The position numbers were made by a program, and so were the translations under genes. A DNA stretch of 22,245 bases. It comes from Eisenbergiella sp963559585. Lineage in GTDB: Bacteria > Bacillota > Clostridia > Lachnospirales > Lachnospiraceae. The stretch is from the NCBI GenBank assembly GCA_963559585.1, contig CAUWLJ010000059.1:1-22245 (forward strand), given 5' to 3'. Below the pieces are notes generated by a model. It saw nothing but the letters and a program-made list of their open reading frames with translations. It was not told the DNA's origin and searched no databases. Below, piece by piece: positions 1-8,670 of this stretch (within the stretch, counting starts at the first letter, position 1; every line of letters begins with the position of its first letter).

Positions 1-871
1 GGTATTCATACTCCCCCTTATATGCGTGGATCATACTTTTCATATCATACAGGATCCCGTATTTTTCGCATTCCGAGCTGAAAATTTTCCAAAGCTTCCC
101 GGCCCGCGGGCTTCCACATTCATACCGGCTCCCATATGTCCGCCGATACCTCTCTACCAGTTTCTCATCGCCAAAGAGCTCTCTCAGCCTGTCATAATAC
201 CAGATCCTCTGGTTCTCCCGAAGCGTCATGCCGAAAGCCGCGTAGATGAACCTGGCTCCCGCCTCATGGGCCTTCCTGACGATGGCCAGCACATTTTCCT
301 CAGAATCCTCCAGAAAAGGAAGCACCGGCATCAGCAGGATCCCTGTAAAAATTCCCGCTTTGCTTAAAGCCCTTATCGCTTCAAATCTGGCTGAGGATGG
401 GCAGACCCCCGGTTCCACTCTGCGGGACAGTTCATCGGAGGCCGTAGTAATCGTAATTTTGCACAATACCGGTGAATGCTCCTTTATGCCTGCCAGCACG
501 TCCCTGTCCCGCAGGATCAGATCGCTTTTGGTGGCGATTGCCGCTCCAAAGCCAAAAGCGTCCACCAGCTCCAGAGCGTGACGGGTAAGAAGCAGCTCCT
601 TCTCAAACGGATTGTAGGGATCGCTCATGGCCCCTGTTCCCACCACTCCGGTTTTCACCTTTCTGCGCAGATCGTCCCGGATCACCTGCAGGGCGTTTTC
701 CTTGGCTCTTACCCGGTCAAAATCCTCGATCCCGTAGCAGGCTGAGCGGCTGTCGCAGTAAATACAGCCATGACAGCAGCCCTTATAGATATTCATGTTA
801 TAATCGATCCCAAACCAGGCGTCCGGAGCCTTCGTCCTGGTCACAATGGTTTTGGCGGGTATATATTCCAT
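1..871 (-). CDS. Radical SAM protein, SplB-like (COG1533 type), 3' end cut by window edge
   Basis: The minus strand reads open from an ATG at 871 to the left edge (290 codons, no stop). The protein begins MEYIPAKTIVTRTKAPDAWF and carries a CX3CX2C cluster (C32, C36, C39, in the context YKGCCHGCIYC), which in radical SAM enzymes binds the [4Fe-4S] cluster that cleaves S-adenosylmethionine. The layout (short N-terminus, early cysteine motif, then GTGAMSDPYNPFE and a TKSDLILRD strand) matches the SplB-like or Rv2578c-like group often annotated 'DNA repair photolyase'. The substrate of this group is mostly unknown, so spore photoproduct repair should not be assumed. Family members are about 300 residues, so only a short C-terminus is probably missing. 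A GGGGAG ribosome site lies 6 bases before the start. The gene lies downstream of gyrA but behind a terminator, and its leader is almost entirely the four-hairpin element. Confidence 0.85.
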   Translation of the reverse strand, partial: MEYIPAKTIVTRTKAPDAWFGIDYNMNIYKGCCHGCIYCDSRSACYGIEDFDRVRAKENALQVIRDDLRRKVKTGVVGTGAMSDPYNPFEKELLLTRHALELVDAFGFGAAIATKSDLILRDRDVLAGIKEHSPVLCKITITTASDELSRRVEPGVCPSSARFEAIRALSKAGIFTGILLMPVLPFLEDSEENVLAIVRKAHEAGARFIYAAFGMTLRENQRIWYYDRLRELFGDEKLVERYRRTYGSRYECGSPRAGKLWKIFSSECEKYGILYDMKSMIHAYKGEYEY

Positions 872-884
872 ATTTATCTCCCCG

Positions 885-1015
885 CCGGAGCGTTTTTTGC
901 TCCGGCCACGGTGAGAAAACACGCATGTGGTTTCTCACCTGCGATACTCACAGTTTTGTGACGCTCCGGCACAAAACTGTTGATTGAAAATAAGCCATCA
1001 GGCTTATTTTCAATC
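885..1015 (-). repeat. Four-hairpin leader element, copy A
   Basis: Read on the minus strand, four hairpins follow one another. Hairpin 1 (arms 1001-1015 and 982-996) has a perfect 15-bp stem and a 4-base loop. Hairpin 2 (970-980 and 950-960) has an 11-bp stem and a 9-base loop. Hairpin 3 (931-939 and 910-918) has a 9-bp stem plus inner pairs. Hairpin 4 (899-905 and 885-891) has a 7-bp stem with a loop that is A-rich on the minus strand. The element ends two bases before the ribosome site of the radical SAM gene. A nearly identical copy sits in opposite window orientation before mnmE (13832-13958). With the gyrA terminator at 1053-1092, this element fills most of the leader of the downstream gene. 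Confidence 0.9.
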
Positions 1016-1052
1016 CTTCTTACATCCCTGCACGATTACGCCTCAGCTTTCT

Positions 1053-1092
1053 AAAAAGGAAGGCAGAAATCATCACAGCCTTTCCGCCTTCC
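1053..1092 (-). terminator. Rho-independent terminator of gyrA
   Basis: On the minus strand a 12-bp stem (1081-1092 with 1058-1069, one G-U pair) closes an 11-base loop and is followed directly by five U residues (1053-1057). It lies about 90 bases after the gyrA stop. A second small hairpin (8-bp stem CTGACAGA/TCTGTCAG) lies between gyrA and this terminator, around 1150-1172. The position fits the end of a gyrB-gyrA transcript. Confidence 0.8.
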
Positions 1093-1183
1093 CTCTCGGA
1101 GCAGCGGGCTTTTGGGCCATAAGCTGCTTTACGCAGAACCTGTCTCTGACAGACAGATTCTGTCAGAACGGTTCTCTTTTCCT

Positions 1184-3760
1184 TTATTCCTCTTCTTCCT
1201 CTCTGGGAAGCGTCACTTCTTCATCAAAATCTTCCTCCCCGGTGATCCTGTCAACCTCACCCTCGGGAATCTCCTCCATGGCGTCGTCCGGGTTTTCAAA
1301 TTCATGGCTTCCGTCCGATACCTTCTCCCTTACCTTGGCGATCTGGGCTACCTTCACACCCTCGTCCAGGTTGATCATCTTCACACCGGAGGTGATCCTT
1401 CTCAGCACGGAAATATCCTCCACCCGAAGCTGGATGATGATTCCCTCAGTGGTGATCAGCATGATCTCCTGATCCTCATTGGATGCCTTCACACCCACCA
1501 CATATCCGGTCTTTTCCGTGATCTTGTAGCACTTCACGCCCTTGCCGCCCCGCTTCTGGACGGTAAATTCATCCAGATAGGTGCGCTTGCCCATACCGTT
1601 CTCCGATACGATGAGCAGGGAATCTCCCTGGCTGTCAAGCTGCATGCCGATGATCTCGTCGCCGTCCTCCAGGTTCATGCCGATCACGCCCATGGACGCC
1701 CTTCCGGTAGCGCGCACATCCGTCTCCCTGAAACGGATACACATACCGTGCTTCGTCACCAGGAAGATCTCCGTCTGGCTGTCGGTGATCTTCACCTCGA
1801 TCAGCTCGTCGTCCTCCCTCAGATTGATGGCAGCAAGACCGTTCCTGCGAACGTTGCTGTATTCCATGATGGAGGTCTTTTTCACGATTCCTTCTCTGGT
1901 CACCATGAAAAGATTCTTGTCCTCCTCATAGTCCTTCACAGGAATAATGGCGCTGATCTTCTCACCGGGGGCAAGCTGCAGCAGATTGATGATGGCCATT
2001 CCTCTGGCCGTCCTGCTGGCCTCCGGGATCTCGTATGCCTTCAGTCGGTACACCCTTCCATAGTTGGTGAAGAACATCACATAATGGTGGGTGGTGGTCA
2101 TGAGCAGATCTGCAATGAAATCATCCTCAATGGTCTGCATTCCCTTGATTCCCTTGCCGCCTCTGTTCTGCGCCTTGAAATTGTCTACAGTCATTCTCTT
2201 GATATAGCCCAGGTTGGTCATGGCAATCACCGTATTCTGGCGGGGCACCATGTCCTCCATGCTGATATCCGTCTCGTCAAAACCGATCCGGCTCCTTCTG
2301 TCATCCCCGTATTTCAGAGCCGTGATCTGGATCTCCTCCTTAATCACGCCGAGAAGCAGCCTCTCGTCCGCCAGAATTGCCTTCCATTCTGCAATCTTGG
2401 CCATCAGCTCCCTGTGCTCGTTTTCCAGCTTCTCCCGTTCCAGTCCGGTGAGCGCCCGCAGCCGCATGTCCACAATGGCCTGCGCCTGCACGTCGCTGAG
2501 TCCGAAGCGCTCCATCAGGGCTTCCTTGGCCGCCGGGATGTTGGGGCTGTTCCTGATGATGTGAATCACCTCATCGATGTTGTCAAGGGCGATCAGCAGG
2601 CCCTGGACGATGTGATCCCTTTCCTCCGCCTTGTTCAGGTCATACTTGGTCCTTCTGGTGACCACATCCTCCTGGTGCTTCAGATACAGCTTCAGCATCT
2701 CCAGAAGGTTTAATTCCTTGGGCTCATTGTTGACAAGAGCCAGCATGATCACGCCGAAGGTATCCTGCATCTGGGTATGCTTGTAGAGCTGGTTCAGGAT
2801 CACATTTGCGTTGGCGTCCCTGCGCAGCTCGATTACCACCCGGGTTCCCTCCCTGTTGGACTCGTCGCGCAGATCCGTGATCCCGTCTATCTTTTTCTCC
2901 TTATGGAGCTCTGCAATCTTTTCGATCAGGCGGGCCTTGTTCACCATGTAGGGAAGCTCAGTCACCACAATCTGGCTCTTTCCGTTGGGCAGTGTCTCAA
3001 TATCCGTCACCGCGCGCACCCGGATCTTGCCCCGGCCTGTGCGGTACGCCTGCTCGCAGCCCCTGGTTCCCAGGATGATGCCTCCGGTAGGAAAATCGGG
3101 CGCCTTCACCAGCTCCAACACTTCCTCTATCTCCGTCTCCCGATCCTCCTGCACCCGGTTGTCGATGATCTTCACCACCGCGCTCACCACCTCACGCAGG
3201 TTGTGGGGAGGGATATTGGTGGCCATACCCACGGCAATACCGGAGGTACCGTTCACCAGCAGGTTGGGATAACGGCTGGGCAGGACGGTGGGTTCCTTCT
3301 CCGTCTCGTCAAAGTTGGGCACAAAATCAACGGTATCCTTGTTGATGTCGGCCAGCATCTCCATGGAAATCTTGGAAAGCCTGGCTTCCGTATAACGCAT
3401 GGCAGCCGCGCCGTCCCCGTCCTCGGAGCCGAAGTTTCCGTGGCCGTCCACCAGAGGGTAACGGGTGGACCATTCCTGGGCCATATTCACCAGGGCTCCG
3501 TAGATGGAGCTATCGCCGTGGGGGTGGTATTTACCCATGGTATCACCCACGATACGGGCGCATTTTCTGTGCGGCTTATCCGGGCCGTTGTTCAGCTCGA
3601 TCATGGAGTAAAGCACACGTCTCTGAACCGGCTTCAATCCGTCCCTCACATCCGGCAGCGCACGGGATGCAATGACGCTCATGGCATATTCGATGTAGGA
3701 ATTTTCCATGGTTTCCTTCAGATCGACGTCATGAATTTTGTCAAAAATATTATCTTCCAT
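1184..3760 (-). CDS. gyrA: DNA gyrase subunit A
   Basis: This is the 858-residue breakage-reunion subunit of DNA gyrase. With GyrB it forms the A2B2 enzyme that introduces negative supercoils. The N-terminal winged-helix/tower region contains the quinolone-region motif KYHPHGDSS (78-85) and the active-site tyrosine Y123 in AMRYTEARLSK. The C-terminal beta-pinwheel begins near residue 505; it has a GyrA box QNRGGKG at 531-537 and a second close match, QKRGGKG, at 735-741. The tail (817-858) is strongly acidic and ends in a run of glutamates. The ATG at 3760 begins the family-typical MEDNIFDKIHDVDL; a GGAG lies 11 bases upstream. It follows gyrB by 127 bases with no clear promoter in the gap, so co-transcription is likely. 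The residue equivalent to E. coli Asp87 is Gly88. Confidence 0.98.
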   Translation of the reverse strand: MEDNIFDKIHDVDLKETMENSYIEYAMSVIASRALPDVRDGLKPVQRRVLYSMIELNNGPDKPHRKCARIVGDTMGKYHPHGDSSIYGALVNMAQEWSTRYPLVDGHGNFGSEDGDGAAAMRYTEARLSKISMEMLADINKDTVDFVPNFDETEKEPTVLPSRYPNLLVNGTSGIAVGMATNIPPHNLREVVSAVVKIIDNRVQEDRETEIEEVLELVKAPDFPTGGIILGTRGCEQAYRTGRGKIRVRAVTDIETLPNGKSQIVVTELPYMVNKARLIEKIAELHKEKKIDGITDLRDESNREGTRVVIELRRDANANVILNQLYKHTQMQDTFGVIMLALVNNEPKELNLLEMLKLYLKHQEDVVTRRTKYDLNKAEERDHIVQGLLIALDNIDEVIHIIRNSPNIPAAKEALMERFGLSDVQAQAIVDMRLRALTGLEREKLENEHRELMAKIAEWKAILADERLLLGVIKEEIQITALKYGDDRRSRIGFDETDISMEDMVPRQNTVIAMTNLGYIKRMTVDNFKAQNRGGKGIKGMQTIEDDFIADLLMTTTHHYVMFFTNYGRVYRLKAYEIPEASRTARGMAIINLLQLAPGEKISAIIPVKDYEEDKNLFMVTREGIVKKTSIMEYSNVRRNGLAAINLREDDELIEVKITDSQTEIFLVTKHGMCIRFRETDVRATGRASMGVIGMNLEDGDEIIGMQLDSQGDSLLIVSENGMGKRTYLDEFTVQKRGGKGVKCYKITEKTGYVVGVKASNEDQEIMLITTEGIIIQLRVEDISVLRRITSGVKMINLDEGVKVAQIAKVREKVSDGSHEFENPDDAMEEIPEGEVDRITGEEDFDEEVTLPREEEEE

Positions 3761-3887
3761 TCTCTGTCATTCTCCGTTTCTAACGATGTGTGCAAATACT
3801 GGTGCTTCGTAACAGCCTGGCCCACGCCCCCGGCCCACAGGCCTCCCACACCAGATTCCCCTCCGGTCTTTCCGCTGAGCTGTTATC

Positions 3888-5828
3888 CTAAATATCCAGA
3901 TTCCTGGCGTATTTGGCGTTCTCCTCGATGAATTCCCGCCTGGGCTCCACCTTGTCTCCCATCAGGGTGGTAAAGGTCAGATCCACCTCGGATTCCGTCT
4001 CATCGTCCATATTCACGCGAAGCAGGATTCGTCTCTCCGGATCCATGGTGGTCTCCCAGAGCTGTTCCGCGTCCATCTCGCCCAGCCCCTTATAACGCTG
4101 GATCTTGTTGTTCTGATCCCGGCCTACTTCCGTAAGGATACCGTTCAGCTCCTCGTCGGAATAGGCGTACCACACCTTTTTGTTCTTTTCCAGCTTATAG
4201 AGCGGAGGCTGCGCCAGGTACACGTAGCCCTGACGGATCAGCTCCGGCATGAAACGGTAAATAAACGTAAGCAGAAGGGTGGCGATATGGGCGCCGTCCA
4301 CGTCCGCATCCGTCATAATAATGATTTTATGATAACGCAGTTTCTCTATATCGAATTCTTCATGGATACCCGTGCCGAATGCCGTAATCATGGCACGTAT
4401 TTCCGCGTTGGCGTACACCTTGTCCAGCCTTGCCTTCTCCACGTTCAGGATCTTTCCGCGCAGGGGCAGGATTGCCTGGGTAGCGCGGCTTCTTGCCTTC
4501 TTGGCGCTTCCTCCTGCGGAGTCTCCCTCCACGATGTAGATCTCACAGTTTTTTGGATCCTTATCGGAGCAGTCCGCCAGCTTTCCGGGAAGGGACATGC
4601 CCTCCAGAGCGGTCTTTCTTCTGGTCAGCTCCCTGGCCTTGCGCGCCGCCTCCCTGGCTCTGGACGCCAGAATGGATTTCTCACAGATCATCTTGGCAAT
4701 GGCCGGATTCTGCTCCAGGAAATAGGTAAGCTGCTCGCTCACCACGCTGTTCACCGCGCCTCTGGCCTCGGAATTGCCCAGCTTCTGCTTGGTCTGTCCC
4801 TCAAACTGGGGATCTTCTATCTTCACGCTGACGATAGCCGTCATCCCCTCGCGGATGTCCTCGCCTGTCAGGTTGGGTTCGCTGTCCTTCAGAAGCTTGG
4901 AATTTCTGGCATACTCATTAAATGTATTGGTGATGGCATTGCGGAAGCCCACCAGATGGGTGCCTCCCTCCGGCGTGTTGATGTTGTTGACGAAGCTGTA
5001 CACACTCTCCGTATAGGAGTCGTTGTGCTGAATCGCTACCTCCACAAACACATTGTTCCTGCTGCCCTCAAAATACATAATATCATCGTACAGCGCCGTT
5101 TTGCTCTTGTTCAGATAGGTGACGAACTCCTTGATCCCGCCCTCGTAGTGGAATACCTTCTCCACCGGCTCATCTTCCCGCTCATCCCGGAGGATAATTT
5201 TTAAGCCCCTGGTGAGAAATGCCATTTCCCGCAGGCGCTGCTTGAGCACGTCAAATTCATATACGGTGGTCTCCTGAAAGATAGTGGCATCCGGCTTAAA
5301 GGATACCTTCGTTCCAGTCTGCTCCATCGGGCACTCGCCTGCCACCTTCAGCGGGTACATGGATTTGCCCCGCTCATATCTCTGTCTGTATATTCTGCCT
5401 CCCGAGCAGATGTCCACCTCCAGCCAGTCGGAGAGGGCGTTTACCACGGAAGCGCCTACTCCGTGCAGGCCGCCGGATACCTTGTACCCTCCGCCGCCGA
5501 ATTTTCCGCCCGCATGAAGGATAGTGAATACCACCTCAACGGCAGGAATCCCGGCTTTATGGTTGATGCCCACAGGAATGCCGCGCCCATTATCCGTTAC
5601 CGTGATGGAATTGTCCCGGTTGATGATGACCTCAATGGTATCGCAGTAACCTGCCAGAGCCTCATCCACCGCATTGTCCACGATCTCGTACACCAGATGA
5701 TGAAGCCCTCTGCTGGACGTGGAGCCGATATACATACCGGGCCGCTTTCGGACTGCCTCCAGCCCCTCCAGGATCTGGATCTGATCCGCGCCATATTCGC
5801 TGTGGCTTTCTGTATTTTCAGTGCCCAT
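3888..5828 (-). CDS. gyrB: DNA gyrase subunit B
   Basis: This is the 646-residue ATPase/TOPRIM subunit of DNA gyrase. GHKL ATPase motifs are visible in order: VDNAVDEA (50-57), DNGRGIP (79-85) and GGLHGVGASVVNALS (119-133). The TOPRIM motifs are EGDSAGG (434-440) and the metal-binding MTDADVDGAH (505-514), followed by the C-terminal RYKGLGEM (578-585). The reading frame is open further upstream to 5960, but the start at 5828 is preferred because it follows an excellent GGAGG site and gives the family-like N-terminus MGTENTESHSEYGADQIQIL. Its promoter appears to lie 100-130 bases upstream, with a DnaA box over the -35. The usual recF-gyrB-gyrA order is kept, but gyrB is separated from recF by 376 bases. 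Confidence 0.98.
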   Translation of the reverse strand: MGTENTESHSEYGADQIQILEGLEAVRKRPGMYIGSTSSRGLHHLVYEIVDNAVDEALAGYCDTIEVIINRDNSITVTDNGRGIPVGINHKAGIPAVEVVFTILHAGGKFGGGGYKVSGGLHGVGASVVNALSDWLEVDICSGGRIYRQRYERGKSMYPLKVAGECPMEQTGTKVSFKPDATIFQETTVYEFDVLKQRLREMAFLTRGLKIILRDEREDEPVEKVFHYEGGIKEFVTYLNKSKTALYDDIMYFEGSRNNVFVEVAIQHNDSYTESVYSFVNNINTPEGGTHLVGFRNAITNTFNEYARNSKLLKDSEPNLTGEDIREGMTAIVSVKIEDPQFEGQTKQKLGNSEARGAVNSVVSEQLTYFLEQNPAIAKMICEKSILASRAREAARKARELTRRKTALEGMSLPGKLADCSDKDPKNCEIYIVEGDSAGGSAKKARSRATQAILPLRGKILNVEKARLDKVYANAEIRAMITAFGTGIHEEFDIEKLRYHKIIIMTDADVDGAHIATLLLTFIYRFMPELIRQGYVYLAQPPLYKLEKNKKVWYAYSDEELNGILTEVGRDQNNKIQRYKGLGEMDAEQLWETTMDPERRILLRVNMDDETESEVDLTFTTLMGDKVEPRREFIEENAKYARNLDI

Positions 5829-5931
5829 AAATTCCTCCAATCCGCCGTATAAAGAAAAATATTGATAAAATCCGTCGTAGAAAGACATACAAAAAAGAAT
5901 ACGCAAAGCGATTCTTTCCCCATTATTTTGA

Positions 5932-5960
5932 ATTATAGCACAGATTCCACTTATCCACAA
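5932..5960 (-). promoter_or_regulatory. gyrB promoter with a DnaA box over the -35
   Basis: On the minus strand TTGTGG (5955-5960) and TATAAT (5932-5937) are separated by exactly 17 bases, and a TG one base before the -10 makes it an extended -10. A perfect DnaA box (TTATCCACA on the plus strand, 5951-5959) covers most of the -35. This suggests that DnaA could compete with RNA polymerase at gyrB; that regulation is inferred. Confidence 0.75.
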
Positions 5961-5977
5961 TATGGAGATCGTTCTGG

Positions 5978-6190
5978 CTTTTCGTTAGGTTGCGGTGTGG
6001 CCACCGTCAGACCAAGGCGCATTCCGCGGCAGGTTCCATGCTTGGGCACGCTTTTGCTCGATCAAAAACGCAACGGTACTAGGCTCGAAAAGACCTCGCC
6101 AAGTACTGGCGTTTTTGAAACGGCCCGCGCATGGAATCCTGCCGCGGAACGCGCCTTGGCCTGACGGTGGCAGCGTAACGTGCCGAAAAG
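5978..6190 (-). ncRNA. Candidate structured RNA or palindromic element between recF and gyrB
   Basis: The main arms are 6129-6171 and 6000-6041. On the minus strand about 42 base pairs form with one bulged A. The two places where the arms are not exact complements become G-U pairs on this strand, but would be A-C mismatches on the plus strand. An inner helix (6109-6118 with 6062-6071, then a GTAC/GTAC step) and an outer helix (6184-6190 with 5978-5984, then GTTA/TAAC) extend the rod. It begins 15 bases after the recF stop and ends before the gyrB promoter. I do not recognise it as a known RNA class. It could also be a MITE-like palindromic repeat. No protein-coding reading looks convincing. 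Confidence 0.6.
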
Positions 6191-6204
6191 GCTGAATGGT
6201 TATT

Positions 6205-7302
6205 TTATTTTACCTCTATGTTTTGATGTCTTACCGTTCCGTTTTCCACGCGGAAAATGCGGTTGATCTCAAAGCGATTATTCACGAAATCATCCAGGCC
6301 GGTGCAGGTTACGATGGTCTGGATGTCTCCGATGGAGCCGAGAAGGAAATTCTGGCGGCTGCTGTCCAGCTCGGAGAGGACGTCGTCAAGGAGAAGGACG
6401 GGGGTATCCCCTGTCATCTGTCTGACCAGCTCGATCTCTGAGAGCTTGAGGGAGAGGGCGGCCGTTCTCTGCTGGCCCTGGGAGCCGAATCTGCGCAGGT
6501 CGATCCCGTTGGCCGCAAAGGCAAAGTCGTCCCTGTGGGGGCCTGCGCAGGTCTGCTTCAGGCGGATGTCCCGCTCTCTGCCCGACGCCAGCTTTTCCGC
6601 CAGATCTTCCGCTTTTGCATCCGGTTCATATACGATCTCAAGCGCTTCCTTCTGGCCGGAAAGGTTATCATGAATGGCGCGGATGATGCCGTTTAACTGT
6701 TCCACGAAGGTTATTCTGCGTTTGATGATCTTAGCCCCGTAGTCCGCAAGCTGCATATCCCATACGTCCAGCATATCCCGAAGCTGGGACTGAGAGGCCA
6801 TTTCCTTGAGCAGCTTATTCCTCTGGTTGATGATCCGGTTGTAGTGGTTCAGATCATGGAGGTACAGGGAATCAAGCTGGCAGAGCTCCATGTCCACAAA
6901 ATGGCGCCTCTGTGCCGGGCCCTCCTTGATGATGGCCAGATCCTCAGGCGAGAAAAAAACCACGTTCAGAAGCCCCAGAAGCTGGGAGGCTTTTTTGATC
7001 CTGGCCCCGTCTATGGCGATCCCCTTTGTTTTGTTCTTACGCAGGTGCATATCTATGCGGATATCGTCCCCCTGCTTTTCAAGCCACAGCCGGATGTGGG
7101 CCTCCTCCTCGTTAAAATTCACAATATCCCGGTCCTTCGTGCCCCGGTGGGATTTGGTGGTGGCGCTCAGATAGATGGCTTCCAGTATATTGGTTTTCCC
7201 TTGTGCGTTATCTCCGTACAGAATGTTGGTGCCTCTGTCAAATTCCATGTCCAGCAGGCCGTAATTGCGAAAATTGGAAAGTTCAAGGGACTTGATAATC
7301 AT
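6205..7302 (-). CDS. recF: DNA replication and repair protein RecF
   Basis: This 365-residue SMC-like ATPase binds DNA at single-strand gaps and, with RecO and RecR, helps load RecA. Visible motifs are Walker A GDNAQGKT (30-37), the ABC-type signature FGSQGQQRTAALSL (272-285) and Walker B LLLDDVLSELD (303-313). Length and motif order are normal for the family. The ATG at 7302 lies 10 bases after the stop of the S4-domain gene and has a GAGGG site before it, so the two are probably co-transcribed. The stop at 6205-6207 is followed almost at once by the long structured element. Confidence 0.97.
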   Translation of the reverse strand: MIIKSLELSNFRNYGLLDMEFDRGTNILYGDNAQGKTNILEAIYLSATTKSHRGTKDRDIVNFNEEEAHIRLWLEKQGDDIRIDMHLRKNKTKGIAIDGARIKKASQLLGLLNVVFFSPEDLAIIKEGPAQRRHFVDMELCQLDSLYLHDLNHYNRIINQRNKLLKEMASQSQLRDMLDVWDMQLADYGAKIIKRRITFVEQLNGIIRAIHDNLSGQKEALEIVYEPDAKAEDLAEKLASGRERDIRLKQTCAGPHRDDFAFAANGIDLRRFGSQGQQRTAALSLKLSEIELVRQMTGDTPVLLLDDVLSELDSSRQNFLLGSIGDIQTIVTCTGLDDFVNNRFEINRIFRVENGTVRHQNIEVK

Positions 7303-7312
7303 TCACATACCC

Positions 7313-7519
7313 TCACTCTATCCTCAGCGTTTTTCCGTCAAATTCCACCGTGTCCCCCGGTACCAGCTTCTTTCCCCGCTGGGTTTCAATCTGTCCGTTT
7401 ACCTTCACCAGGCCGTCCTGCACCGCATATTTGGCGTCCACGCCGGATTCGCACAGGCCTGCCGCCTTCAGAACCTGTCCCAGCTTAATAAATTCATCCC
7501 TGATCTTAAATGTCTGCAT
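7313..7519 (-). CDS. rlbA: S4-domain RNA-binding protein, RlbA/YaaA type
   Basis: This 68-residue protein is essentially one S4 RNA-binding fold: KIRDEFIKLGQVLKAAGLCESGVDAKYAVQDG, then VKVNGQ and a GDTVEF turn. Small S4 proteins of this kind are encoded between dnaN and recF in many Firmicutes; a role in ribosome assembly has been proposed for the B. subtilis homologue. I chose the ATG at 7519 rather than an upstream in-frame ATG at 7552 because the S4 domain begins directly there and an AAAGGGA site precedes it at suitable spacing. It sits 41 bases after dnaN and 10 before recF. Confidence 0.9.
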   Translation of the reverse strand: MQTFKIRDEFIKLGQVLKAAGLCESGVDAKYAVQDGLVKVNGQIETQRGKKLVPGDTVEFDGKTLRIE

Positions 7520-7560
7520 GATTTTCCCTTTCTGTATACAAGCCTGCCGCATAACAGCGT

Positions 7561-8670
7561 TTAAGATACCGTGGTAAAGTTCACAGGAAGGATCAGGTAG
7601 ATATAATTGTTCTCATCATCCCTGATGAAGCAGGGAGCCTTCGGGTTTACCAGATAAACGGATATCGTCTCGTCGTCGATCACACGCAGGGCATCGATGA
7701 GGAATTTGGGATTGAAACCAATCATCAGATCCTTGCCGATCTTTTCAATATCGATCTCCTCATCCATGCTTCCCACCGTAGAATTTATTTTTAATTCCAT
7801 AGATCCGTCTGTAATATTGATAATGATGGGCTTCTTGTCGCCTTCCTTCACCAGAAGGGTAGCTCTGTCGATACAATCCAGCAACTCTTTTTTGTTGATG
7901 CTGACTCTGGTTTCGTAATCGCTGGAAAGCATCTGGTCGATCTTAAAATACTCGCCTTCAATCAGCCTGGATACTACAGTTGTGTTGTCAAATTCAAAGA
8001 CGATATGCTTGTCTGTGAAGAAAATGGTCACATCCTTGTCTGCATCCCCGCCGAGGATCTTGCTCACCTCGTTCAGCGTTTTGCCCGGAACCACTACTTT
8101 TCTGGAAGGATAAGAATTCTTCAGATTGATCCTGCGTATGGAGATACGGTGTCCGTCCAGGGAGGCTACCCGCAGGGTATCTCCTGTAATTTCAAACAGC
8201 TCGCCGCTCATCAGCTTGTTGTTGTCGTTGTCAGAGATGGAAAAAATGGTCTGGCGAACCACTTCCTTCAGCGTAAACTGAGAAATCAGGATGGAATCGT
8301 TTCTCTCAATCATGGGCAGATAGGAAAAATCCTCCCCTGATTTGCCGATAATATTGAATTTGGCCTTTTCACAGGTGATGGTGGTTTTGAAATTGCTGTC
8401 GGTGGTGATGGTGATGGCATTGTCAGGCAGCTTCCTGACGATTTCCAGAAAGATTTTGGCATCCAGGGCGATAATTCCCTTTTCCAGGATCTCTCCTTCA
8501 ATGATGGTTTCTATGCCAAGCTCCATATCGTTGGCGGTGAGGCGGATTCGTCCGTCTGTGGAATCTATCAGAATACATTCCAGAATGGACATGGTGGTTT
8601 TATTGGGTACAGCCTTGGATACGACCTGAAGGCCGTTTAACAGGTTGCTTTTCTGGCAGATCAATTTCAT
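7561..8670 (-). CDS. dnaN: DNA polymerase III beta subunit (sliding clamp)
   Basis: This is the 369-residue ring clamp that tethers DNA polymerase III to DNA and is the docking site for many replication and repair proteins through QLxLF-type peptides. The N-terminus MKLICQKSNLLNGLQVVSKAVPNKTT, an internal RLTANDMELGIE, and the C-terminal segment (LILPVNFTTVS, near the usual 'LMPMRL' end) identify the family. Length is normal. The ATG at 8670 follows AAAGGAG. A near-match to the DnaA box (ATATCCACA on the minus strand, one mismatch) overlaps the start codon. The gene is downstream of dnaA across the origin core, as in B. subtilis. Confidence 0.97.
   Translation of the reverse strand: MKLICQKSNLLNGLQVVSKAVPNKTTMSILECILIDSTDGRIRLTANDMELGIETIIEGEILEKGIIALDAKIFLEIVRKLPDNAITITTDSNFKTTITCEKAKFNIIGKSGEDFSYLPMIERNDSILISQFTLKEVVRQTIFSISDNDNNKLMSGELFEITGDTLRVASLDGHRISIRRINLKNSYPSRKVVVPGKTLNEVSKILGGDADKDVTIFFTDKHIVFEFDNTTVVSRLIEGEYFKIDQMLSSDYETRVSINKKELLDCIDRATLLVKEGDKKPIIINITDGSMELKINSTVGSMDEEIDIEKIGKDLMIGFNPKFLIDALRVIDDETISVYLVNPKAPCFIRDDENNYIYLILPVNFTTVS

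Noticed and set aside
1112..2713. 533-codon open frame on the plus strand opposite gyrA
   Set aside because: It is wholly antisense to gyrA and has no family resemblance or ribosome site; its His/Leu-rich product is what the reverse of a GC-rich coding strand gives.
5862..6195. Short plus-strand open frames over the recF-gyrB gap
   Set aside because: They lie inside the structured palindrome and gyrB promoter, lack ribosome sites and have no family resemblance.
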